Part shown: piece after piece, positions 1 through 5,856 of the stretch
Layout of the letters: each line of letters begins with the position of its first letter
How positions within the stretch are numbered: the first letter of the stretch is position 1
Source of the DNA: an uncultured Bacteroidota bacterium
GTDB taxonomy: Bacteria > Bacteroidota > Bacteroidia > Chitinophagales > Chitinophagaceae
Assembly: GCA_903851455.1 (NCBI GenBank)
Contig: CAINOM010000713.1
Coordinates: 1 to 8,891 of the forward strand
Length of the DNA: 8,891 nt
Direction: 5' to 3'
Program-made: the position numbers and the translations under genes
The notes under the pieces: model-generated
Told to the model about the DNA's origin: nothing
The model's database searches: none
What the model saw: the letters and a program-made list of their open reading frames with translations, nothing else

Positions 1-80
1 GTAACATTTACCAAAAAAAATTCTTCAATGCTGGCGCGGGTTTCAGGCACTTTTCTGTTATAAATTTAATCGTAATGTCA

Positions 81-99
81 TTTTACTGTCACAGTAAAA
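81..99. promoter_or_regulatory. 19-bp interrupted palindrome
   Basis: TTTTACTGT (81-89) and ACAGTAAAA (91-99) are perfect complements around a single C at position 90. The form suits a dimeric regulator's operator or a small hairpin. No T-tract follows on either strand beyond the bases in the stem. No gene is recognisable in 1-112, so its target is unknown; a minus-strand gene starting beyond the left edge is possible. Confidence 0.4.
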
Positions 100-130
100 A
101 TTATGAATTAAAATGAAAAAAAATCCGGCA

Positions 131-290
131 AACAAAATTCAAATTCCAAATCACAAACACCAAACTCCAAACTCAATAGCCAAAAAACTAAGACAACACA
201 CACCGGTGTGGTACGTCTTTGTACTTTGGAGTTTCATCTTTGGAATTTCATACAGGCCCTGGATTTTGGTTTTTAACCCTTTGGAATTTT
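131..290. repeat. AT-rich nested inverted-repeat element next to the SDR stop codon
   Basis: This non-coding stretch is built of short mirrored pieces. AAATTCCAAA (141-150) is complementary to TTTGGAATTT at both 239-248 and 280-289. AAACTCCAAA (162-171) is complementary to TTTGGAGTTT (225-234). At the centre is the 12-bp palindrome CACACCGGTGTG (199-210), flanked by AAGAC/GTCTT (190-194 and 215-219) and CCAAA/TTTGG (180-184 and 225-229) around the same axis. It ends three bases before the SDR stop codon. It looks like a dispersed intergenic repeat or long hairpin element; copies elsewhere cannot be tested here. Confidence 0.5.
181..219 (-). terminator. Possible terminator of the SDR transcript
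   Basis: On the minus strand, AAGAC (219-215) and GTCTT (194-190) enclose the palindrome CACACCGGTGTG, and six T residues follow after two bases (187-182). It lies about 75 bases beyond the SDR stop codon. The stem is interrupted by a four-base internal loop, so strength is uncertain. It forms the core of the larger inverted-repeat element. Confidence 0.35.
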
Positions 291-292
291 CG

Positions 293-1081
293 TCAGATGC
301 TTCCTGTTCGTCCCCCATCGACGGGAATTGATGTTCCGTTAACATAGGCTGCAGCCGGACTGGCAAGAAAGGCTACCATCGCTGCTATCTCTTCCGGCTT
401 GCCAAACCTGCGTGCCGGCACTTCCTCCATCATCTCCTTTTCAACCTCCTCAACTGTCTTACCGGTCTTCGCAGATTTATTTCCCAGTATAGTTGCCAGC
501 CGCTCGGTGGATGTAGCGCCGGGCAACACATTGTTAACGGTTATGCCAAACTGCCCCAGCTCATTGGCCATGGTCTTCGCCCATGATGCCACAGCGCCAC
601 GTATGGTGTTGGATACGCCGAGGTCTTTAAGTGGGATCTTTACCGAAGTAGAGATGACATTGATCACACGCCCATAACTTTCACGCTTCATGCCTTCCAT
701 CACCAGCAGCGTGATAATGTGGTTGCAGATAAGGTGCTGGTTAAATGCCGCTAAAAACTCTTCCGGCTTTGCTTTGCTGGCCGGGCCGCCTGCGGGACCA
801 CCGCTGTTATTTACGAGTATATGCACGGTATTGCCCTTCACGAACTCTGCAACAACTGCACGCACGGCATCCGGGTTTGAATAATCGGCAATAAGATAGC
901 TATGTGCCTGTCCGGCATTGGTGGACAGTGTTTCTACCGCCGCCTTTAGTTTCTCTTCATTGCGCGAGATCAGTACGCAGCGCGCGCCAAGCGAAGCTAA
1001 TGCCTGCGCAGAGGCCAGTCCTATTCCCTGTGTACTGCCGCCAATGAGGGCGGTCTTTCCATTAAGATCCAGTGAAAGCAT
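293..1081 (-). CDS. SDR-family oxidoreductase-like protein with a non-canonical active site
   Basis: This 262-residue protein has the normal length and Rossmann-fold layout of a short-chain dehydrogenase/reductase. The glycine-rich nucleotide loop is GGSTQGIG at residues 14-21, with Gly in place of the usual Thr. An acidic Asp66 follows the fourth strand, NNSGG is at 91-95, and the C-terminal part has the family's NNVLPG (183-188), RFGKPEEIA and VDGG motifs. The classical Asn-Ser-Tyr-Lys tetrad reads His116, Ser144, Ser157 and Arg161, so only Ser is kept; I checked these codons in the DNA. It resembles a known SDR subgroup related to 3-oxoacyl-ACP reductases that carries SN-x-x-R where YxxxK is expected. 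Substrate is unknown, and activity by the usual Tyr mechanism is doubtful. The protein is probably cytosolic, as no signal peptide is visible. The ATG lies 32 bp after the TonB_C gene, so co-transcription is likely. A TACTTTTG sequence (1089-1096, minus strand) matches a -7 box but has no clear -33 partner. Confidence 0.9.
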   Translation of the reverse strand: MLSLDLNGKTALIGGSTQGIGLASAQALASLGARCVLISRNEEKLKAAVETLSTNAGQAHSYLIADYSNPDAVRAVVAEFVKGNTVHILVNNSGGPAGGPASKAKPEEFLAAFNQHLICNHIITLLVMEGMKRESYGRVINVISTSVKIPLKDLGVSNTIRGAVASWAKTMANELGQFGITVNNVLPGATSTERLATILGNKSAKTGKTVEEVEKEMMEEVPARRFGKPEEIAAMVAFLASPAAAYVNGTSIPVDGGRTGSI

Positions 1082-1113
1082 GATGGGGCAAAAGTAAAGA
1101 GGAAAAGCGAAGT

Positions 1114-1854
1114 TTAAATCCTTTCCGCCTGTATATTACCCGTTCTTGGCGTAAATCTCACACGTATAGTCGAATAGACCCTTGCCGGCTGACCGCTTTG
1201 TTTACCGGGCTTCCAGTGCGGCATGCTTTTGAGCACTCTATATACCTCTGCCCTGCACCCTACATCGATGCCTGATACAACGAATGGATCGCTTATACTA
1301 CCGTCTTCATTTACAACGAAGCGGACGATACCCTCTTCAAATGGTTCTTTGCAATGAAAATTATCGGTGAAATAACTTCTCAGGCTGTATTCCGGATAAG
1401 GCGGCTGGTCAATATTGGTGTATACCACCCGTTCTGCAGGTTTCTTTTTATCCGGTAACACTGGCCCTTTCTTCTCCAGCGTGAACGTGATGGGCATCAT
1501 CTTCCATACTTTTACCCGCGATCCGTTGTGCATACCGGCCTTCCACTCAGGCATCGCCTTAATAACGCTCAGAGCTTCTTCATCGCATCCGCCACCAATC
1601 CCTTTTTCAACCCTCGCATTACTAATGCTGCCATTTTCTTTCACAATAAATTTCACGATCACCCGCCCCTGTATGTTCGCATTATAAGCCGAATCCGGGT
1701 ACTGTAAATGATCGACCAGGTATTTGCCAATATCATAGCCCGGCTCAGGCATTTGTTCTGCGTAAGCGTACACAGAGTCGGAATTCTTTTTATCGCTCTG
1801 CGCGAGAACGTTCAAAGAAAACAACAGGCAAAGAAGTAATAAAGCAGTCCTCAT
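1114..1854 (-). CDS. Exported protein with two tandem TonB C-terminal domains
   Basis: This 246-residue protein has a signal peptide at 1-18 (VLA before Gln19) and two TonB_C-type domains, at about 38-127 and 148-236. Each has the family pattern: a YPxxA/S-like segment, G-x-V-x-F-x-V-x-E/N-x-GSIS, a V-x-x-G-I-x-x-GC segment, then MPxWKxG and a final beta strand. In TonB this domain docks on the TonB box of outer-membrane receptors. Here the membrane anchor and Pro-rich periplasm-spanning linker of TonB are missing, so it is probably a soluble or loosely attached periplasmic protein rather than an energy transducer. The ATG at 1854 was chosen because it begins the signal peptide. A longer in-frame start at 2040 would bury the signal behind 62 unlikely residues and overlap the upstream gene. 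The gap to that gene is 44 bp with no promoter seen, which supports an operon. Confidence 0.88.
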   Translation of the reverse strand: MRTALLLLCLLFSLNVLAQSDKKNSDSVYAYAEQMPEPGYDIGKYLVDHLQYPDSAYNANIQGRVIVKFIVKENGSISNARVEKGIGGGCDEEALSVIKAMPEWKAGMHNGSRVKVWKMMPITFTLEKKGPVLPDKKKPAERVVYTNIDQPPYPEYSLRSYFTDNFHCKEPFEEGIVRFVVNEDGSISDPFVVSGIDVGCRAEVYRVLKSMPHWKPGKQSGQPARVYSTIRVRFTPRTGNIQAERI

Positions 1855-1898
1855 TTTATAAATGTTAAGATTACTTATTCCGGAAAGAATCCGTGGGA

Positions 1899-2267
1899 CT
1901 ATTCCCAGTGAATGTTTATCGGCAAGGTAAACGATATTTTCACCGGTTTGCCCTCCTGCATACCCGGCTTTACCTTCGGCATCAGTTTCATCACCCGAAG
2001 TATTTCGCCCTCCAGTTCCTTCCCCTTCTGTACCTCGCAATTGCTTATTGATCCATCTTCATTGACGACAAACTTCACAACGATCCGGCCCACGACACTA
2101 CCTTTTGCTGTGTCCGGGTAATGAAAATTTTTCAGGAAACATTCCAGAAATTCCGGGCCGGCCACAGATATCGGCTCTGGGTTTGCTGCGCTTGCGAGCG
2201 GCCCTGGCTGTCCAAAGGACGCTAGGGTAAGCAACAGCATTGCGAACGACAATATATATTTCATCAT
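1899..2267 (-). CDS. Small exported protein with a single TonB C-terminal domain
   Basis: This 122-residue protein has a signal peptide (Met-Met-Lys start, hydrophobic core, SFG before Gln20) followed by one TonB_C-like domain at about 38-118. The domain shows FHYPDTA, GRIVVKFVVNEDGSISN, a charged helix and LMPKVKPG, and matches both domains of the next gene closely. It has no membrane anchor or Pro-rich linker, so a periplasmic binding or scaffold role is more likely than energy transduction; the partner is unknown. Two adjacent ATG codons (2267 and 2264) fit equally well. An earlier in-frame start at 2303 adds residues ahead of the signal peptide and runs into the terminator's T-tract, so it was rejected. 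It is the first gene after that terminator and probably heads a three-gene unit with 1114-1854 and the SDR gene. No clear Shine-Dalgarno site is seen, as is common in Bacteroidota. Confidence 0.85.
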   Translation of the reverse strand: MMKYILSFAMLLLTLASFGQPGPLASAANPEPISVAGPEFLECFLKNFHYPDTAKGSVVGRIVVKFVVNEDGSISNCEVQKGKELEGEILRVMKLMPKVKPGMQEGKPVKISFTLPINIHWE

Positions 2268-2301
2268 GTAAAGAAAGTCAAAATACCACGCTTGCGCAAC
2301 C

Positions 2302-2330
2302 AAAAAGGGCCATCTCCGAGAGACAGCCCT
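2302..2330 (-). terminator. Intrinsic terminator after the 1116-residue surface-protein gene
   Basis: Read on the minus strand, 2330-2306 forms an 11-bp stem: AGGGC pairs with GCCCT, two G-U wobbles follow, TCTC pairs with GAGA, and the loop is TCG. A run of five T follows at once (2306-2302). It begins 20 bases after the stop codon at 2351. It should separate the large surface-protein gene from the TonB_C genes downstream. Confidence 0.8.
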
Positions 2331-2350
2331 ATTGTTGATTTTGTTACCTC

Positions 2351-5300
2351 TTATCTTACCAGTGTTACATCGCCTCTTTCTTCCACGGTATTACCACCAC
2401 AATCATACTTGATATAGTAGTAGTAAACGCCCATGTCCTGCGGCACACCGTTCATAAAGCCATCCCATGACGGATTAGAATTAGCGCTTTCGAATACTGT
2501 TTGTCCCCAGCGGTTTACGATACGGAACTCGTGGAAATTGTGATAGCCATTGAATATCGGGCGGAAGCGGTCATTATAACCATCGCCATTCGGTGTGAAT
2601 GCTGTCGGGAATAACACAGTGCAGCATGCATCCGGGTTCAACTGCTGGTCATACATTGCATAGCAGCCAAAAGGATCCGTTACTGTAAGGATCACATCGG
2701 TCCTTCCCTGCTCTACTTTACCCCAGATCACCGGCTTATTGTTGTTGTTGAAAGCATGTTCTGGCTGCCATAGATAACCATAGTTAGGGTCCTGGTGCCG
2801 TGCCGAGAATAAGATGCTGTCTTCAAGACACAATGCTCCTGTATGCTTCGGCAGCGCTGTGAAGTAAGCATCGGGCTTAGGATGTACTGTGATACTGTCA
2901 AAAGTAGGATCAGACATACAGCCTTCCAGCGTGCTTGTCTGAACGGTAATGATGTGCCTTCCCGAATCGTTCCAACTGATGCTGAATGGTCCGCCGCTGT
3001 TTGAGTTAGCAGCAACGATATTGAGCGCAGTGCTGTTGTTCAGCGGCGTACCGTCTATCAGCCAGGTGAAGTTTGCTGCATTCGAAGACTGTTCAGACAA
3101 AGACAGGTTAACTGTATCGCCTGCACAGATATCTGGTTTACAGTATCCATGCGCATTTGGCTGAGGAATAACCTTTACGCTGAACGTATCTGTAGTAGCA
3201 CACTGGCCGTTAAGATTACTGATAGTGAGGTACCCAACATTATAAGTCGTCGTCGCAGCATCAAATTTCACCTCAACTGAAGGATCATAGATCGTTGTAC
3301 CGTTTGTAGCGGAAGCGCCAAGTGGTAACTGCCATAAATAATCCGGAGCTACGAGCACGGATCCGCCTGTCAGGTTGAAGGACATCATGATAGAATCATG
3401 CTGGCATACCCAGTTCCTGTATATGATATCAAACTTAGGCGTTGGCACGATTACGACCTTGATCGGCGCCTGCGGGCTTTCGCATCCGTTTACCACCTGG
3501 CTCACATCCCAGGTTGTACCCAAGGGATAAGTACCTGTAGCTGTAGAAGGCGTAGGTGCTCCTGAAAGCGCAGAGCCTGAAGCCGTATACCATTTCAATG
3601 CAGAACCTGCAGCGCTGTCCACTTCATAATTCAGCGGAAGTATAAAGCCATCAAAGAACTGGCAGTAGGTAGTATCATGAGTGATCGGCGCAGCAGGCTG
3701 CGGGATAATAGTAATAATATCCGTCGCGCTGTCGCTCACACAACCGAAAGCACTTGTCTGAGTTACAAAATAAGAGGTTGAACCAGGGAGACTGGTTATA
3801 GGTGTAGGAGGCGTACTCATGCCCCCCGTTACGCCAGGTCCATACCACAACAGGCTGGTTCCTGTAGCAGATACCGGCCCTGCCGTTGCAAACTGGCAAT
3901 AAGTGAACGGCGCAGTAGGAACCGGTGGCGCTGGTTTTGGATGTACCGTAACCAGTGTCGTCATGAAACAACCCGTCGGTAAGGTATAGGTAATGGTCGC
4001 ATTACCTGCCGCACCTCCGCTGACAACACCCGTTACCGCGTTCACAGTAATGTATGCAGAACTGCTGCTCCACACGCCGCCCGGTAGTGCATCGGCCAAA
4101 GTGGTTGTGAAATTCTGGCACATGTCCATCACACCCGTGATGGGTGACGTTGGATTTACCGTTACTACAGTGCTTACATAGCAGCCACCGGCAGACGTAT
4201 AGGTAATATTGGTTGTACCGGCGGACACGCCGCTCACGACTCCTGTACCTGCACCTATCGTGGCAACACTGGTAAGGCTGCTCGTCCACGTACCGCCACC
4301 ACCAGCGCCCGGATCAGACAACGAAGTAGTGTTGCCCATGCAAACTGTTTTGGTGCCCGCTATAGGAGAAAGAACAACTATGTTCACTACTGTTGTAGTG
4401 GTGCAACCTGCCGGAGTCGTATAAGTAATAGTACTTGTTCCAGCGCTTACTCCCGTAAGCAGACCACTGGACAGGCCAATCGTGGCCACGCCTGTGGAAC
4501 TACTGATCCAGGTACCCCCCGCCGTAATATCAGCCAATGTAGATGATCCGCCAACACATAACGTAGTTGTACCCGTTATCGGCGGAGCAATATTTATCGT
4601 TACTATGTGGGTCGATGTACAAGGACCATTCGTATAAGAAATAATAGCTGTACCACCTGAAACGCTGGTTACAAGGCCAGTGGCATCAACCGTTGCAACT
4701 CCCGGGGACCCGCTGCTCCAGGTACCGCCTGCAGTAGCATCGGTCAGAGCAATAGTACCGCCAAGACAAACCGAAGATGGCCCGGTAATACTACCTGTGG
4801 CACCACCTGTGACCGGGCCCACTGTAATAAAAGCCTTTGTTGTATCCTGGCAACCAACCGCAGCAGCCTCATAGGTAGTGGTTACTGTTGGCGTCACGAT
4901 TATTGACGTACCCGAACCAAGATAACCGCCTGTCGTTGTGTTATACCAATAAACAGCAGAAGCAGCATAAGGTATAGGTGCATAAGGTATTGATGCCACG
5001 GCATAGGTACCGCCCGATGGCGTGAAGCGCCAGGCCTCATTTGTTGCATTCCAGTTAGACGGATAGTCTCTGCCTGGCGCAGTAGTGCAGGAAGAACCCG
5101 ATGTGTTTACAACCCCAACTTCGGCATATCCGCCGTTCCATGAGGTACAGAAGGTATGATGACCAATGTGTACTTCAGCAATGTTTGTGCCTTCGTAGAG
5201 GATTATCTGTGTAGTCACCCATTGTGATGTGCAGGAGAACATAGCCGTACCGCACCAAGTGCACTCAAACTTCCTGTTTGGGGCTACACCAACGGTAGAA

Positions 5301-5701
5301 TACATGATGGTTCCGCCTGCAGGAATGTATATATCGCACCAGGGGCCGGCTATCAGGTTCTCTATATCACTGGCTCCTGATGATGACGCGCTGGCAAGGG
5401 GCGAACTGATCTGCCACGTATTAAAAGCCAACGCATTGGACAGGTCGAAGCCTATTTCGCCGTTTGAGCCAATAAGACATTGGGTGTAGGGCGTACCATA
5501 AAAGTTGAACGTAAAGCCGATCGGGATAACGTCCGACCAGTCATCGTCCCCGGTAAGGCCGGATGATATAGGAGTAAGGCCGGTAAGGGTAGCCGTAAGG
5601 GTATAACTCGTACAGCTTGACAGGGACGAAATCGTCACCTGGGCAAAACTATTGCCCACAAATGTCATCAGGATCGCGAGCGTCAGGTAGATCTTTTTCA
5701 T
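2351..5701 (-). CDS. T9SS-exported multidomain surface protein (gliding-motility-associated C-terminal domain, BIG2-like repeats)
   Basis: This complete 1116-residue protein starts with a signal peptide (1-20, NSFA before Gln21). Residues 21-228 form a beta-rich domain with eight Cys and the motifs FTFNFYG, IGSNGEIGFD, GPWCDI and NEAWRFTPSG, of a type recurring in Bacteroidota surface proteins. An Ig-like module (229-295) precedes four BIG2-like repeats (304-588, period 70-74) with GGTW or similar, VxSGVSAGT-like turns and two Cys each. Two YCQ-type Ig-like modules (589-667, 668-753) and three PKD/Ig-like modules (754-1023) follow. Residues 1028-1116 are the CHU_C/type B sorting domain, with FPTAFTPNGDGYND, NRWGQTVFES, WDGFMNGVPQDMGVYYY and the ending VTLVR. 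This C-terminal domain directs export through the outer membrane by the type IX system, so the product should be surface-bound or released. Adhesion is inferred; no catalytic motif was seen. It has its own promoter and terminator. Confidence 0.92.
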   Translation of the reverse strand: MKKIYLTLAILMTFVGNSFAQVTISSLSSCTSYTLTATLTGLTPISSGLTGDDDWSDVIPIGFTFNFYGTPYTQCLIGSNGEIGFDLSNALAFNTWQISSPLASASSSGASDIENLIAGPWCDIYIPAGGTIMYSTVGVAPNRKFECTWCGTAMFSCTSQWVTTQIILYEGTNIAEVHIGHHTFCTSWNGGYAEVGVVNTSGSSCTTAPGRDYPSNWNATNEAWRFTPSGGTYAVASIPYAPIPYAASAVYWYNTTTGGYLGSGTSIIVTPTVTTTYEAAAVGCQDTTKAFITVGPVTGGATGSITGPSSVCLGGTIALTDATAGGTWSSGSPGVATVDATGLVTSVSGGTAIISYTNGPCTSTHIVTINIAPPITGTTTLCVGGSSTLADITAGGTWISSSTGVATIGLSSGLLTGVSAGTSTITYTTPAGCTTTTVVNIVVLSPIAGTKTVCMGNTTSLSDPGAGGGGTWTSSLTSVATIGAGTGVVSGVSAGTTNITYTSAGGCYVSTVVTVNPTSPITGVMDMCQNFTTTLADALPGGVWSSSSAYITVNAVTGVVSGGAAGNATITYTLPTGCFMTTLVTVHPKPAPPVPTAPFTYCQFATAGPVSATGTSLLWYGPGVTGGMSTPPTPITSLPGSTSYFVTQTSAFGCVSDSATDIITIIPQPAAPITHDTTYCQFFDGFILPLNYEVDSAAGSALKWYTASGSALSGAPTPSTATGTYPLGTTWDVSQVVNGCESPQAPIKVVIVPTPKFDIIYRNWVCQHDSIMMSFNLTGGSVLVAPDYLWQLPLGASATNGTTIYDPSVEVKFDAATTTYNVGYLTISNLNGQCATTDTFSVKVIPQPNAHGYCKPDICAGDTVNLSLSEQSSNAANFTWLIDGTPLNNSTALNIVAANSNSGGPFSISWNDSGRHIITVQTSTLEGCMSDPTFDSITVHPKPDAYFTALPKHTGALCLEDSILFSARHQDPNYGYLWQPEHAFNNNNKPVIWGKVEQGRTDVILTVTDPFGCYAMYDQQLNPDACCTVLFPTAFTPNGDGYNDRFRPIFNGYHNFHEFRIVNRWGQTVFESANSNPSWDGFMNGVPQDMGVYYYYIKYDCGGNTVEERGDVTLVR
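3938..4792 (-). repeat. Four tandem BIG2-like coding repeats
   Basis: Within the 1116-residue protein, residues 304-588 hold four units beginning at I305TG, I375TG, I447AG and I521TG, a spacing of 70, 72 and 74 residues (210-222 bp). Each has an early Cys (CLGG, CVGG, CMGN, CQNF), a GGTW or GGVW motif, a VATI/VATV-like strand, a GVSAGT-like turn and a late Cys near the end. Paired cysteines suggest one disulfide per module after export. The DNA has diverged, so this is an old internal duplication. Confidence 0.85.
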
Positions 5702-5720
5702 TTCTTTCTAATTATAGTAT

Positions 5721-5755
5721 CAAAAATATTGCCAAAATTTACTCCACTTCAAAAA
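5721..5755 (-). promoter_or_regulatory. Bacteroidota-type promoter of the 1116-residue gene
   Basis: On the minus strand, TTTTTG (5755-5750) is followed after 21 bases by TATTTTTG (5728-5721). This fits the Bacteroidota primary-sigma pattern of a TTG/TTTG -33 box, a 17-23 base spacer and a TAnnTTTG -7 box. Transcription would begin around 5714-5717, giving a short leader with purine-rich AGAAAGAA just before the ATG at 5701. One TATTGCCA copy overlaps the first bases of the -7 box. Confidence 0.55.
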
Positions 5756-5768
5756 GCGTCTTTAAGGC

Positions 5769-5815
5769 TGGCAATAACCGCAAAGTTATCAATAATCACT
5801 TATTTGTTATTGCCA
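5769..5815. promoter_or_regulatory. Inverted repeat of TGGCAATAAC in the intergenic region
   Basis: TGGCAATAAC (5769-5778) and its exact complement GTTATTGCCA (5806-5815) face each other across 27 bases. A smaller pair, AAGT/ACTT (5783-5786 and 5798-5801), shares the same centre at 5792. A third core copy, TATTGCCA, is at 5727-5734 over the promoter. It lies between the stop of the upstream surface-protein gene and the promoter, so it could be an operator or a 3' mRNA hairpin. No T-tract follows at once, which argues against an ordinary terminator. Confidence 0.5.
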
Positions 5816-5856
5816 ATCTTATATTTGCTCAAACGCATTAAAACAATTCTTCACTT

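Noticed and set aside
113..366. Short reading frames on both strands across the left intergenic repeat and the end of the SDR gene
   Set aside because: They translate the AT-rich inverted-repeat element into low-complexity peptides and overlap the well-supported SDR coding end. No ribosome site or domain supports them.
1855..2040. Longer start for the two-domain TonB_C gene at 2040
   Set aside because: The extra 62 residues overlap the upstream TonB_C gene in another frame and would place the clear signal peptide internally.
2268..2306. Promoter for the small TonB_C gene: TATTTTGA with an upstream TTTTTG
   Set aside because: The -7 box lacks one T of TAnnTTTG and the spacer is only 15 bases. 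The TTTTTG is also the terminator's T-tract. An 8-bp palindrome TTGCGCAA (2292-2299) sits between them, but the evidence is too thin to call.
3675..4289. Minus-strand frames of 95-98 residues in another phase inside the 1116-residue gene
   Set aside because: They are out-of-phase shadows of repetitive coding DNA with no start signal or recognisable domain.
3993..4874. Three plus-strand frames opposite the BIG2-like repeats (3993-4181, 4209-4424, 4680-4874)
   Set aside because: They resemble one another because they are antisense readings of the same coding repeat; codon use and conservation support the minus strand.
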